From contig CM075853.1 in assembly GCA_037975125.1 (NCBI GenBank), positions 74,856,109 to 74,920,108 on the forward strand: a stretch of 64,000 nucleotides of DNA. The letters run 5' to 3'. The notes under the pieces are model-generated. The model was not told the origin of the DNA and did no database searches. It worked only from the letters and a program-made list of their open reading frames with translations. Origin of the DNA: Latrodectus hesperus (taxonomy: Eukaryota; Arthropoda; Arachnida; Araneae; Theridiidae). Made by a program: the position numbers and the translations under genes. Of the stretch, positions 1 to 14,870 are shown piece after piece. The stretch's first letter is position 1. Each line of letters starts with the position of its first letter.

Positions 1-96
1 GCAACGCCTACTTTTTACCATCGCAAAATGTTCAGCACATGTGAAAACCCTAAATAGCGTTGAAACGGTACCGATATGTCCGAAAACCGACGTGTT
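1..96 (+). repeat. Left terminal inverted repeat of the DD41D element (outer part off window)
   Basis: This is the reverse complement of 1567-1472. Mismatches seen are at positions 7, 42, 81, 82 and 88. The repeat starts at the first base of the window, so its true outer end is not visible. Confidence 0.9.
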
Positions 97-204
97 ATAC
101 ACATACAAACAGTTCTTCAAGGCGCACGGAGGAATAATGCATACGACAGAGACAAGACACTGCTCAATGATGAGAACACATAGAGAAAAAAATCTTTATT
201 AATT

Positions 205-1284
205 TCAAACATTTTCCACATGAGTGCCATCACAGGCAATTACGCATTGCATGCGGGAGACGGTGGAAAATGTCGCTGCACGCAACATGGCACGAGGGAT
301 GCTTCCAATCTCACGCCGTATAGAATCCTTTAAGTCCGACAATGTTTGAGGATTGCACAGATAAACTCTGGATTTGAGATAGAACCAAAACCAGAAATCC
401 ATAGGCGTCAGATCTGGGGATCGCGCAGGCCACGGAAAAGGATAATAGCGTGAGATGATGCGATCACCAAAATGCTGATCCAGGAGCCTTTTAACTGACC
501 TCGCTATATGTGGAGGTGTGCCATCTTGCATCCAAACAATGTCATTGAGTGCATTCAGCCGACGCAACTCCGATAAGACATAATTTTTCAGCATGGCTGC
601 ATACCGAGGGCCCGTTACAGAACATGTTGCAGGGCCAGTCGGGGTCGTTTCCTCAAAGAAGAACGGGCCCAGAACAAATGTAGCTGTAATGCCGCACCAC
701 GCAGTCACTTTGGCGTCAAATAATGGTACTGGCGCCTCAGCATGAGGATTCGTCTCTCCCCAGTGCACACAATTCTTTGTGTTAATGCTGCCATTTAAGG
801 TGAAATGCGCCTCGTCCGTCCATAGTATGCGAAGTGGCCAGTCGTTATCCGCATCATATCGTAACAAAAATGCATCTGCGAAGTCCAGACGTTGTAGTGG
901 GTCACCCGGCTCCAACATCTGGACGCGCTGGAACCGATAGGGAAACATGTGAAGTACCGAGCGCAAGAACTTGCGGACCGTTGAGTTCGGAATATCCAAC
1001 ACGCGCGCTATGCCTCTTGCGGTTTCTGTGTGTCCTGCAGTCACTGTATGGTGCACTTCCATGACAACGTCCTCAGAAACAGTTGGCCGTCCGGAGCGCT
1101 GTTTGTCACAGGTGCAGCCTGTATCTTCGAATTTCCGCACTAAATCACGCAGAGCTTGCAGAGTACATGGGTCGCGTCGTTGTCGATGATTGCGGCGATA
1201 CACACGCAAGGCTTCCGCAGCGTTCATCCCATTTTGGTAATAGAGTTTGATCAATTCACCGCGAACTTTCTTAGGAAGACTCAT
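205..1284 (-). CDS. DD41D Tc1/mariner-superfamily transposase, intact
   Basis: This is a single uninterrupted 359-codon frame on the minus strand. Residues 5-60 form a helix-turn-helix like the DUF4817 domain seen on many arthropod transposases. An SGRP motif at residues 64-67 resembles the GRPR linker between the two DNA-binding helix sets. The catalytic acidic residues appear to be D157 (WTDEAHF), D254 (WMQDGTPPH) and D296 (SPDLTPMDF). There are 41 residues between the second and third, so the type is DD41D rather than DD34D mariner or DD34E Tc1. It should bind the terminal repeats and cut and paste the element at TA sites. Length is normal for the superfamily and no catalytic residue is missing. 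The ATG is chosen because MSLPKK precedes the first helix and no upstream extension is needed. Activity is inferred, not shown. Confidence 0.9.
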   Translation of the reverse strand: MSLPKKVRGELIKLYYQNGMNAAEALRVYRRNHRQRRDPCTLQALRDLVRKFEDTGCTCDKQRSGRPTVSEDVVMEVHHTVTAGHTETARGIARVLDIPNSTVRKFLRSVLHMFPYRFQRVQMLEPGDPLQRLDFADAFLLRYDADNDWPLRILWTDEAHFTLNGSINTKNCVHWGETNPHAEAPVPLFDAKVTAWCGITATFVLGPFFFEETTPTGPATCSVTGPRYAAMLKNYVLSELRRLNALNDIVWMQDGTPPHIARSVKRLLDQHFGDRIISRYYPFPWPARSPDLTPMDFWFWFYLKSRVYLCNPQTLSDLKDSIRREIGSIPRAMLRAATFSTVSRMQCVIACDGTHVENV

Positions 1285-1471
1285 ATCGTCGGCATGTGCG
1301 AGTTCCCGAATGACGACTTCGCATACCCGCTTGGTATTTTATAGGTTTCCTACGCTGAATATCTGGCGACCGGCGTTCTGTGATTGGTTTCTTGACTCTG
1401 TCACATGCAAATTTATTGCGTGCGCCCAGATCGTGTTTTATTGGCCGGTTTTCAGAACTCTTTTTTAGCAG

Positions 1472-4220
<2,749 letters not shown>

Positions 4221-4250
4221 CACTGTTGGGAGCACCGAAATTGCAACATC
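4221..4250 (+). repeat. Left inverted repeat of the Tc1-type element
   Basis: CACTGTTGGG... follows the TA target and is related to the reverse complement of 5575-5604. Confidence 0.75.
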
Positions 4251-4499
4251 AAGAAAGACAAGAGATATCATAATAAAATTTATGTAAATAACATGTTGAC
4301 AAAGTATCAAATGATTAAATTTATAGACTTCTGTGAAGCGTGGTTACTTCCAAAATATATAGTTTTAGTAATTGCCATTGTAGGAGATCACCGCAGCCAC
4401 ATGCCTGCCTCGGCACTGATTCAAAGAGACTTTATATGTGTTCTTAGGGTACAGCAGCTAACACACTTAGCTGAAGTTGATTTGGTGTGCTAGTTGGTG

Positions 4500-5260
4500 A
4501 TGTAATCTGGGTCCATCATTGAGTAACCATGGACCTCATATTTTCTACTTGTGAAAGATCCGGAGAGCCAACCAGGGAAGCAATTCAGTCTGGCGATTGA
4601 CGAAGAACCTTTGGACAATGCGTGCCACGTGTGGTTACGCTTTATCCTGTTGAAATACAACAGTGGGCAAGCCATGAAGGTAAGGAAGTACAACCGGCTC
4701 AAACTCCTCTGAGATGTAGTGATGGCTGTTTAAAGCCTCGGCAATGAGAACAACAGGAGTGTGAGAGTAATATCCAACATTGCCTCATACCATAATGCCC
4801 GGTGCAGGATCAGTGTGGCGGTGCATAACGTAGCTGCTCAGTATCCTCTCTGCCCTGCGTCACCAGACTCGAATGCGACCTTCGTGGTATTGCAGACAGT
4901 AACGTGACTCGTCAGTAAAAACAATTTCATTACATTCTGCCGTCCACATCCTTCTTTCATCGCAACATTGATAGCGGATACATCTGTTGTTTTGTGTCAA
5001 AAATAGACGAAGCAATGGACATCTTGCGGTCAGACCACTTTGCTGTAAATGGCATCGAATGGTATGCACAGACACTGGATGATGCATTACAGACTGAATT
5101 TGGTGTGCTGTGGTTCGTGATGTGGCTGAACGATCCGTCATTGCCATGCACATAATTTGCAAGCCATGATATGAAGTGGTGCACTGAGGTGGATGCGTTT
5201 GAACACGTCGGTCCGTTATATCCTCTTACATCCAACGATCACATATCCGCATAATAGTTT
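4500..5260 (-). pseudogene. Tc1-type transposase remnant
   Basis: Minus-strand translation gives recognisable Tc1 pieces in order. A helix-turn-helix region comes first (RTTAHQIQSV, then HTIRCHLQQSGL). Next is the first catalytic block FTDESRY near 4906-4918, followed by RIRVW and then a stop. After that come HTDPAPGIMV, another stop, and VVFQQDKA at about 4640-4655 with a stop just after it. Last is PHVARIVQRFF, with a frameshift before SPDLSQVEN near 4545. The QQD aspartate and the VEN glutamate are 34 residues apart once one lost codon is allowed for, which gives DD34E. At least three stops and one frameshift are visible, so this is an old dead copy. The N-terminal limit is uncertain. Confidence 0.85.
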
Positions 5261-5574
5261 TTGGTTTCGTCAAACACGACTACCAATTTCCCTAAAAAAT
5301 TATCCACTATCTCATTAGGCCACTATCATTCTTCTGTAGAACTCGAATGCTTGATTAAGAATGATCACTGTTTTCTACAACGCGTAATTCACATATGATC
5401 ATTTACAAATATTGCCAAACTTGAAATTGTCGAAATTTCCAAGCTTAAAAAACGTTTTGAAGTGATTTTACAAGATTGGGTGATGTCATGATGTACGCTG
5501 AAATTCTAATTATTTGCATATCTCACCTCTGCTAATGCATGTTGTAAATTTCATGTTATTTGCAAGCTTCCTTC

Positions 5575-5604
5575 AGGGTATTGCATTTACGGTGGCCAGC
5601 AGTG
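5575..5604 (-). repeat. Right inverted repeat of the Tc1-type element
   Basis: Read on the minus strand it starts CACTGCTGGCCACC, is flanked by TA at 5605-5606, and matches the left end imperfectly. Confidence 0.75.
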
Positions 5605-6651
5605 TAGTTTACACAAGCTTACTTAATTTATACTGTGTAGAAATATTCTTATACTACGCTGTTTGAATACATACATGTATAACGGAGCAAGCGAGTCCTG
5701 GACTTCAGGTTAACGGGTTTGGAATTCTCGTTCATCACCAAGCAGCTCCTAATATTTAACCATGATCAAGTGACGAGGTCACACCTGAACTGACTCCCTC
5801 CTCTCTACATACACGACACACCAGCAAAAGTGCTTTAGACGTCAGACATTAACGTGGTCACTTCCCTAACCCACGGAGCTCCAGCAACTCAGTACAGAAC
5901 TCACAAAACTACCACACAATAAATATTTGGTAGCAGTTTCGATATTTTATAATAAATATTTGGTAGCAGTTTCTATAAATTATCTTTTTCATATGAACGA
6001 TTGAATGGGTACAAAGCAATAGCAAGAAAAAAGTTTATAAGAAAAATTTAGAAAGATACTAAACATGTTTTTATTATGTGTTATTTTCATACATTTAATC
6101 TATCTACATTCATGCAGTATTTAGTATAAAGTGAACAATTACCAGATAAAAATATTCATTTACCCAATTTTCTTATTTAATTTTTTTTTAATATTCATAA
6201 TTAACAAATAGTATAAAACTACAAAATGTATTCTAGAAATGTTCTTCTATATTCAAAGAAGTATGTTTTATTTGTATCATCTAAGTGGCGAGATTATTGA
6301 ATCTTTTGAAACTAACTATTAGACTTCCTGATAAATGCACATAAGATATGCCATACATTCATATGTTAAATTTTATAGAAAAAAACTCCATAAAATTAAA
6401 TTAAATAAGTTAATGACTTGGAATAATTAGGTGTTAAGAAATATTAATTAATTAAAGATGAATAATTTTATGGAAATTTTAACATTTGAAACAATTTTAT
6501 TTGCATTTTAACAATTAAGCTTTTTAGGAAAAGGAATCATTTTACCTCAGCTTCTTCAAGTGCTCAACATTATCAACAAATAATGATTCATTTTAATATG
6601 TGATATTATACAGTAGACTCTTAAAAGTTTCAGAAATAAATGTCTCTTTAC
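5605..6651. other. Non-coding DNA with an unclassified GC-richer repeat-like segment
   Basis: The stretch 5680-5935 is clearly richer in G and C and more complex than its surroundings. It is followed by two copies of ATAAATATTTGGTAGCAGTTTC at about 5919 and 5952. The look (complex block, AATAAA-like signal, then TGGTAGCAG) recalls the end of an LTR and its primer-binding site, but no LTR pair or polyprotein is present, so the class is open. The rest is plain AT-rich DNA. No convincing further cytoplasmic exon of the Dscam-like gene was found. Confidence 0.45.
5919..5973. repeat. Two direct copies of a 22-bp AT-rich unit
   Basis: The same 22 bases, ATAAATATTTGGTAGCAGTTTC, occur twice with 11 bp between them. 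Confidence 0.85.
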
Positions 6652-6836
6652 CTGTCGTGAGGCAGCTTCTTTCTGCTCTTCAGCCGAAATCCGCGTGGTT
6701 GCGTACGGCGTAGGATAATAGTCCCCTCGGCTTACAGGGCCTGAGAGCGCCTTCTTTAAGGAGCTCTTCTCCACTTCTGTCATTTGGACGTTCTCATGCA
6801 CTTGACATTTGGCATTGCTGTAAGTGTCACTATTGC
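6652..6836 (-). CDS. Dscam: Exon: start of cytoplasmic tail with PYATT motif
   Basis: The exon is 185 nt, acceptor ACTTATTAG and donor CAG|GTAAAG, entering in phase 1 and leaving in phase 0. It encodes GNSDTYSNAKCQVHENVQ, then EKSSLKKALSGPVSRGDYYPT and PYATTRISAEEQKEAASRQ. PYATT resembles the conserved PYAT-type motif of Dscam tails and is surrounded by tyrosines that could be phosphorylated. The upstream acceptor was chosen over a nearer one because only it keeps the frame. The reading frame continues into an exon not identified in this window, so the tail is incomplete. Confidence 0.85.
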
Positions 6837-6922
6837 CTAATAAGTTTTAAGCAGATTGTAAAATATGGATGATAATGTCTTATTCCAGTGTGTATATTGT
6901 TAAGGTTATGTTAATACAGTAC
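6837..6922 (-). other. Dscam: 86-nt intron with two candidate 3' splice sites downstream
   Basis: This is by far the shortest intron of the gene. The acceptor at 6837 (AACTTATTAG) gives the only in-frame join to the tail exon. A more canonical-looking CTTACAG ends at 6818, 19 nt further, and would shift the frame and stop within about a dozen codons. Confidence 0.75.
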
Positions 6923-7090
6923 CTGTCTGGTTCGTATCGTGAGTGTTTCTCTTATACATTATAACGCACACTAATATAATTAACGCTATAACCACCGCTA
7001 AAGACACTGCGGCTGGTACGAGTATGTTGATGTCAAGGTACAAAGGCAGCTCTTGAGTAGCGTCATCATTTATGGGAAATATAGAGGAGT
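6923..7090 (-). CDS. Dscam: Exon: juxtamembrane stalk and transmembrane helix
   Basis: The exon is 168 nt, acceptor AATGATTTCAG and donor G|GTACTG, phase 1 at both sides. It encodes an acidic stalk (DSSIFPINDDATQEL), then a hydrophobic run of about 23 residues beginning ILVPAAVSLAVVIALIILV and continuing CVIMY. The stop-transfer residues YKRN follow, then THDTNQT. This gives a single-pass type I protein with the Ig/FNIII part outside. Reading through the donor meets a stop after seven codons, so retention of the 86-nt intron would make a nearly tailless form. Confidence 0.94.
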
Positions 7091-7746
7091 CTGAAATCAT
7101 TAAATGCTAAATATCAATTTGAATACTTTAAAGATAATATTTTTTACAACATTTTGTAAGTAAAAATGTTTATTTAATTCAAGAGATATAACGGTTCAAA
7201 ATATTAATAATCAAGTTATATGTGGTGCATAGAGTTTTTTCCCCATTTTAATGCAAAATAATCCCAATAAAATCAATAAACATAATTGGAACAGATGTAT
7301 AATCAAACATACCAAATTGTAAATTTTTTTGGCGTCATCGTGGAATTTTTTCGCGATGACGTAAATACTAGAGTCACCAAAATAGAATTTTCTACACATT
7401 TCTTACAGGTCTCCAAAAACCAGTTTGGCAGATAAGCAAAACAAAAAAAAATTGGCCAAAAAAATCACCAATCTCAGAATTTGTCATGCTTTTTTTATTT
7501 GGCATCTGTGCAACAAAATAAAGACTTTAATCTGAACAGGAGAAATCACACTTTTGGGGATACATAATGGATATCAAATATCAACAAACTTTAAACACTA
7601 ATCAAATAAGTAAAATGACTTTATAAAATCAGAATAATTAATAATATTTTCGATACAATTTCATTATAAACAAAGTACAACATTTTTAAGTAAAATATCA
7701 GTATAAGTTTTAAGATGAGTTTCCTAATATGGAAAATAATATTAAC

Positions 7747-7822
7747 ATAAAAATATTAACAAAATAATTAAGAAATTACAATAAAAATTGTAATTTCTTA
7801 ATTATTTTGTTAATATTTTTAT
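7747..7822. repeat. Perfect palindrome, 36-bp arms, 4-bp loop
   Basis: Bases 7747-7782 are the exact reverse complement of 7787-7822, with AAAA between. The sequence is AT-rich but not a simple repeat. Confidence 0.96.
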
Positions 7823-9862
7823 ATCGTTTACATACTTGTGATATATTTATTTATTTTTGATTAATAAACATTCTAACTCAATGAAACTAGTATAAGACCA
7901 CATAGAAAACATTAAGAAAGAAATTATTTTTTGTTAGTTGTCACGTACTTTAAAAATATCTTATTAAAACTATTTAAGATGTAGACATAAAATTAAAAAA
8001 ATCGTCTAATTTTTATATCTAATATTTAAAACCTGTCACAGATTACAATTACTGCAACTTATGTATATTTATACAGTGAAGATGTTTTTCGTGAGTTATA
8101 AGTTTTTGAATATCATATTTCACATGGTATTTCAATTCAATTTTAATTAAAATTTATAATGATAATTATCATAAAATATTTTCATTTATTTAATATGTAT
8201 AAACAATATATTCAAATATAGTTTTTTGATACATAAAAAATTTTGTATTGTACTTTTTTCTTTCCTTTACTTGCGGGCAAACATAACGCAACTTTATAAA
8301 ATACTTAACGTTTTTCAATTTAATTTAATATTCATCACTACATTTCATTGGTTCTTTAGATTTGCTATATAGAATTGTTTATACATAAAATTACATTGCT
8401 GTAATTATAATAGTGCCTCGATATTTTTTCTCTTTTCTTTTGATTAACTTAAATTTTCGTTTTATTTCATCGAAATTGAAGGAATTACTGTAGAAATATA
8501 TTGAGAGTTTATTTGAAGTCACTTAATATTTGAAACAAGGAGATATTAAATTTACAAGGTTATTAACTGACTTATGTTTATATTACTATTTCTTAGTACT
8601 GCAGATAAAAATATGGAATCAAAAGCTATTACAATATTTTAATAAATTTTGAATGCTTCATTCATTTAAAAACTTAATACAATGCTAAAAGTGTTTCTTG
8701 GAAGTTTTAAAATGCATGCCAAATCTATTAAATTATAATTTATTTATTCAAAATCAATTTTAGTATCTACTCCTTTATAAACAGAGATTTTTGTATTGTT
8801 TGCTAAAATTCACAAAGCTAGTTATAACTATTAAAATATTAATTCCAACTACTTATCATGAACTATGATTATTAAATATTTATACATTTATGAAAACAGT
8901 AAATATAACAAATAATGCAATTTTGGTGCAATATCATACATGTAATATTTATATAAATATTTAATAACAAAATATATAAAATATTCATTTAATATCAGAA
9001 TATTTTACCTTTGATACTTGAAAAAATATTCAAAATATTTATTTTTAATACTTTGATATTTAAATAATTCTTCCATTTAAATAAGAAGTTATTTAGTGAC
9101 AACTTATGATATTTTTATTTTATGAAATTTAAAAGTTTTCCTATTTTAAGTTATCCTTCAAATACTTTTAATATACTATTTTTTTGCATATTGAAATTAT
9201 TTTTTTATCCAATCATTTAAGATAAATATTGAACAAATTTTAAGAGAAAGATAACAAACAGAGTGCATATATTTAGAAATTACTTTCAATTTGATTTACT
9301 CTTTCAGTTACAAACTGCTTAAATGGCATTTATGCAAACAACCACAGACACCTGACAAACTTTAGAAAGACCTCAGCATTTCTTCTCTCTTACCTCGATT
9401 AGTTCATTTTGAGTTTCCTTCCAATAAATTCCGAATGAGGAAAAATTTCAGATGTTTTGAATCTGAGGAACTGTTAATCAGTTGCACACAATATAATTAG
9501 TTTGGGTTAAATGGACATGCAATAAAATGTATGATGCGCGAGGTAGCTTTACATATTTAAAGATTAAGCGAGCTCTGATATTCTGGAGACTAAGCAGAAA
9601 GTAATAAGGCACCTCCAAATTTTACATAAATAACTCAATTTTGGTGTTTGTAAATACGATATTTTTTAAAATTTCTATTTTGCATCAAGTATTTTAAATG
9701 TACATTAAACAAACTATGCAAGGATTTAATTTTAGTCTACTAAAATGTATAGGCTCAAGATAACCTAATAGTAGAATCACACTTTTTGAAGTTTATATAC
9801 GATCCAGGTACTGCAACAAAGTAATATATATACACTTTCTGTATGCACATCTATTAATCAGC

Positions 9863-9980
9863 ATGCTTTGGAGTTTTCCTGGAACGCATGAATACGATCC
9901 CCTATCCAGGAAAAGTCCTCCTGGAAAGGTATGATACTCGGTGCATATAAGAAAGGCCTTAACACGACAGCCTTTAATCA
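9863..9980. other. GC-richer unclassified intronic segment
   Basis: The composition differs from its surroundings, and TTTTCCTGGA (9874-9883) is inverted at 9905-9914. It may be a fragment of an old interspersed repeat; no class is recognised. Confidence 0.3.
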
Positions 9981-10609
9981 TTAGGTTCTTCAATAAGTAT
10001 CATCAAAGTTTTATTATAATTTATAGAGATGAATCATGAAAGAAAAAAATTACAAAAAATAATATAAATGAAAATCGTAAAAATATTATAGAGAATTTAT
10101 TTAAAAAATTGATGAATATAGGTAATATAAAAAAAGAAAAATTATTGCTTTTAAAAATATATAAGAGTAATAAAGAAATAAAGGATTCATCAAAAAGATT
10201 ACGAAGTAAAAATGATGCTATGTATCTACTTTTCCATATTTTTATTTGCTTTAATTTCTAGAAGAAATTAAAGTTTGATGTAATTAACATTTCCGGTGAA
10301 TTTGAAGAGAAGTTTTCTAAAGAAATATTGTGTGAGGAAGGAAATTGAATCATTACATATTTAAAAAAGAGAGTCCAGAGGTCTATATAATTTCTAACTA
10401 CTTAATGTCGTATAAACTAGCTTATATTATTATACTGCCTGTTTTACACAATTTAATATTAATGAAAAATAAAGAAGTGTTTTCTTATATCTTGAAAAAT
10501 CTGCAGTAATATTAAAATTATAAACTATCTGATTGTTACATCATGATTGTGTGATTATTCAGTAAGATGGTTTTACATAAATTTGTAATCAGAATTTATC
10601 TATATAATA

Positions 10610-10745
<136 letters not shown>

Positions 10746-13161
10746 ACATATAGACACATTTTTTGGCCAGTTAAAAATTTTATCATTGATATTTTGTGAT
10801 GAATTGGTGTGATACAAGATAAAAAAAAGTTAACATTTTCATTATCATCCCTGTATTACGTTTTCCTAAGAATTAATTTTGAAAAAGCAAAATTATATGT
10901 TTGCAAATCATTTATTATTTACTTTTTTATGCAACACATGAGAGGAAATATATTATTTATTACAAGAATATTATTACAGCACATACTTTTTGAAGTGGTT
11001 AACTCTCATAAAATTAACTATATAAACTATTTCAATTTTCCTATGAATCAAAACGTTTCATTATTGAGATTATACCTACCACTTCTTTAAAAAATTCTTT
11101 TGCAATCTTATTGATAAAAAAGGCTTTATATCTTTCCCTTAAGACATTTTCAGATAAATTTAAATACGTCAAAGTTTGTTAACTTACAAAACTTAAAGAG
11201 AATTTTCTTTTTAATTTGCAAAGCATAAATCTTAAGTCAGAAGCAATAAATGCTGAAAAATAGCGTCTTTAAAAATAAGGATCTCTTTCTAGTGTTACTT
11301 CAGAAACATTTTAAAGGATTTCCTTTATTGGTGAGTAGAAGTTTTAATGGATAAGTTGAACTTACGTATCGGCTTAATTACTTTATGATTGATAATAAAT
11401 CCAAGCTAACAATTATAAAGGGTGTTGTTAACATTTGATATTTTAGTTTAAAAAATTGAAGTTTTTTAAGCTTTGCGAGCAATACATGTTAATGAATTTA
11501 CGTTTTTGTATAGTTTGAAATCAGAAATATTCTTCTGAAAGGAGGAAAGTAAAATTCTTATAAAGAGAGAAAGAAAAAGTTTACTGATAAAATCAATTAA
11601 TCAGATGTGGAAATTAATCATAATAATTCCAGTGAAGTAGAATGTAAAGAAAAACCATGAGTTTAAAACTTTTATTCTGAAAAACTAATCATAAAAGATA
11701 AAAAAGAAATGAAATATTTTTAAGAAATATATTGATAATTTGAGTGAGTGAATTATATCAATTAGGAAAGAAAGATGGATAGAATTTAGACATCACACTA
11801 AACATTTTACAGAACTGAAAAATTGCTTATCATATTAACCCCATCTCATTCTGGAATATCAAAAAATATACATTGGATGACATCAGCATCATTGAAATTA
11901 ACTGTGAAAAATATTGGTGCTATGGCTTTGGTTTCTATTCAACTATTCAAAAAATATAGAAACAAATTTCAACACTGAATAAAATTTAATTGACATTTTT
12001 GGCTGTTCTATTCATTAAGAATTTGTTCATGCACCTTAAATTGCAGACGATCTGGCAGCAAATTCCATTATTAAGAATAAAACCATTAGTTAATAAAATG
12101 TTGTTTTAATGCAATAAATATTTTTTTCATTACCAAACTGTAAAAATGTAAATAATGTTAAGAGAATTTCAGAGAGATAGAGAGAGAGTATTTTTTTATT
12201 TGTCTCATTAATTTACATATATATATTTGATTTAACTTTAAATTATATCGAAAATAACAGCTTTCAGATCAGCATTAACTTTGCTTTTCCTTTAGAAATA
12301 AATTGAGGTGAATAATCGAAATATATGATGCGTAAAAGATTTATAATTTAGAACATAAAAAAAATTAAACATTTAAATAATATTGATATGTAAAGCATTT
12401 AGAAATATTCTATTGAATGAAATTAATATAAAATTAAGCATGCTGTAAAAGGGTAGAATTTATCCTTTCATTTTTACTTTTTCATCGTATTTACCAATTA
12501 AATATTTTTTCACATAAACAATATTCTTCATTACTTCCATTTCCAAGAATAAATTACAAAACCTTTATTTGTAATTCTTTTATTATAAAATAAAAAGCAT
12601 AACAATTACCTGGTTATAATAATTAGAAACTTACCTCTACAACTATTTTCTCTTGTAAAAAAATACAGTTTACCTTAAAATATTTCCGATAGTAATTTTT
12701 TACATCCAGAGTTGTTCCATGATAAAAGGAAAACCAGAAGTCCAAATTAGACCAAATCATTCACTTTATTTGACTATGAAAATTGGTTTATCTGGAGTAT
12801 AAGTATCCTGCATATTGACAGAAAAATTATACCTCAAGAATTTCCTACTCTGCTTTTTTATCAGGAAAATCCAATATTTTGTTAATTTGGGTGTTTGACA
12901 TTTTGATGACTTTTATTCATCATATTCCTTATGGGAGTGAAAGTATCGATATGATTAAATATTTTCTCAAAATAATTTCTTAAGAAGTTATTTAAAATTA
13001 ACATACTTTTCATAACATGTATTTTTATGATTATGCACTTTCCCATATTTATTCAACTTAAATATTTTAACGATACCTTCAAACTTAATTATAATTTATA
13101 TTTATATGTAATTTATGTTTATATGTATCCTTGAAATTCCGTAATTTTTTCAAGTTTTAAC

Positions 13162-13200
13162 GTACTCTTAATTTTATAAGTGAATCAGAATTAAGAGTAC
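13162..13200. repeat. Inverted repeat, 12-bp arms
   Basis: GTACTCTTAATT at 13162-13173 is the exact reverse complement of 13189-13200, with a 15-nt loop. It lies about 235 nt past the donor of the FNIII 4 exon. Confidence 0.85.
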
Positions 13201-13434
13201 TTTGTTTATTATATATATGTGTGTGTATTTAAAAATCATGTTACTGGGGTGGTGAAATTACGTGTTTAAAATGAAAAATGTTCATGTAAAATAAGGTAAA
13301 ATCACATTAAGACTTTTCACTTTAAAACAAGACAATTTGAAGAATTTAAAAATATGACATATTTAATATTTTGTCCTTATAAAATGCTTATACATCATTA
13401 CTTCTATGTAGCTTAATTAGAAAAATTATCGTAC

Positions 13435-13752
13435 CTGCACTCAAGGGATTCGTCCGAAATGTGTATTCGGCATCTGTGGACCCTGCTTCATTGTAAGCTG
13501 TGACTTGAAGTCTGTACGAAGTTGCTGGAACGAGATCATCGAGTATGATTTGACGTTTTATTCTGTCTTCTGCACGACTCAATCCATCAGGCACTCCTTC
13601 AGTAACTAAATTCCACACTTGATGGTGTTGCGGTCTATACCTGACAGCGAACGACGTTAAAGGACAACCGCCATCATGCCATGCATCCAGATGAACCGCA
13701 GCTGTAGTCTGATTCGCGCTTAATATTGACTGCCTATCTGGTGCTACAGGAG
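13435..13752 (-). CDS. Dscam: Exon: FNIII domain 4, membrane-near (like Dscam1 FN6)
   Basis: The exon is 318 nt, acceptor AATTTACAG and donor G|GTACGA, phase 1 at both sides, holding a whole FNIII domain. It encodes APVAPDRQS, then AVHLDAWHDGGCPLTSFAV, then LVPATSYRLQVTAYNEAGSTDAEYTF. The W-DGGCP-TSF and AGST-AEY-F blocks mark the last FNIII domain before the membrane in Dscam proteins. Its position directly before the transmembrane exon agrees. Membrane-near FNIII domains have been linked to cis interactions in sDscam; that role is from the literature, not from this sequence. Confidence 0.94.
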
Positions 13753-14684
<932 letters not shown>

Positions 14685-14870
14685 CTCTTCCGTCAGTCTG
14701 AGTCCTGAGAATGTCACTTGGAACACCCCGTCCAACAGAATTGAATGCTGTGATGTAGAACTGATACCTCGATCCACATTTTAAGTCATAAATTGCGTAT
14801 TCTGTCTCAGTTGCCGTCAATTCTGTTTCTTGCCATTCACCCATATCCCACTTATGGTATAGTACGTAAC
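14685..14870 (-). CDS. Dscam: Exon: second part of FNIII domain 3 (like Dscam1 FN5)
   Basis: The exon is 186 nt, acceptor ATTTCTGCAG and donor G|GTACGT, phase 1 at both sides. It encodes GYVLYHKWDMGEWQETEL, then YDLKCGSRYQFYITAFNSVGRG, then PSDILRTQTDGR. GEW-E-EL and LKCGSRYQFYITAFN-VG-G-PS are strong Dscam FN5 blocks, including the conserved cysteine. It closes a domain of about 95 residues. Confidence 0.93.

Larger units (their letters stand above)
4221..5604 (-). mobile_element. Decayed Tc1-type (DD34E) transposon
   Basis: The element is bounded by TA at 4219-4220 and 5605-5606. The ends are related inverted repeats: CACTGTTGGGAGCACCG on the left and CACTGCTGGCCACCG read inward from the right, each followed by a similar AATTGCAA or AATGCAA. 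The length of 1384 bp fits a Tc1 element. The transposase inside is broken by stops and frameshifts, so the copy cannot act by itself. Confidence 0.85.

Noticed and set aside
834..1468. Plus-strand frames of 60-76 codons opposite and beside the transposase
   Set aside because: Antisense shadows of the DD41D transposase and its flanks.
6536..6580. Possible microexon after the tail exon (GAAGCTGAG|GTAAAA on the minus strand)
   Set aside because: A donor is present but the acceptor lacks a pyrimidine tract and the peptide would be only a few residues; not supported.
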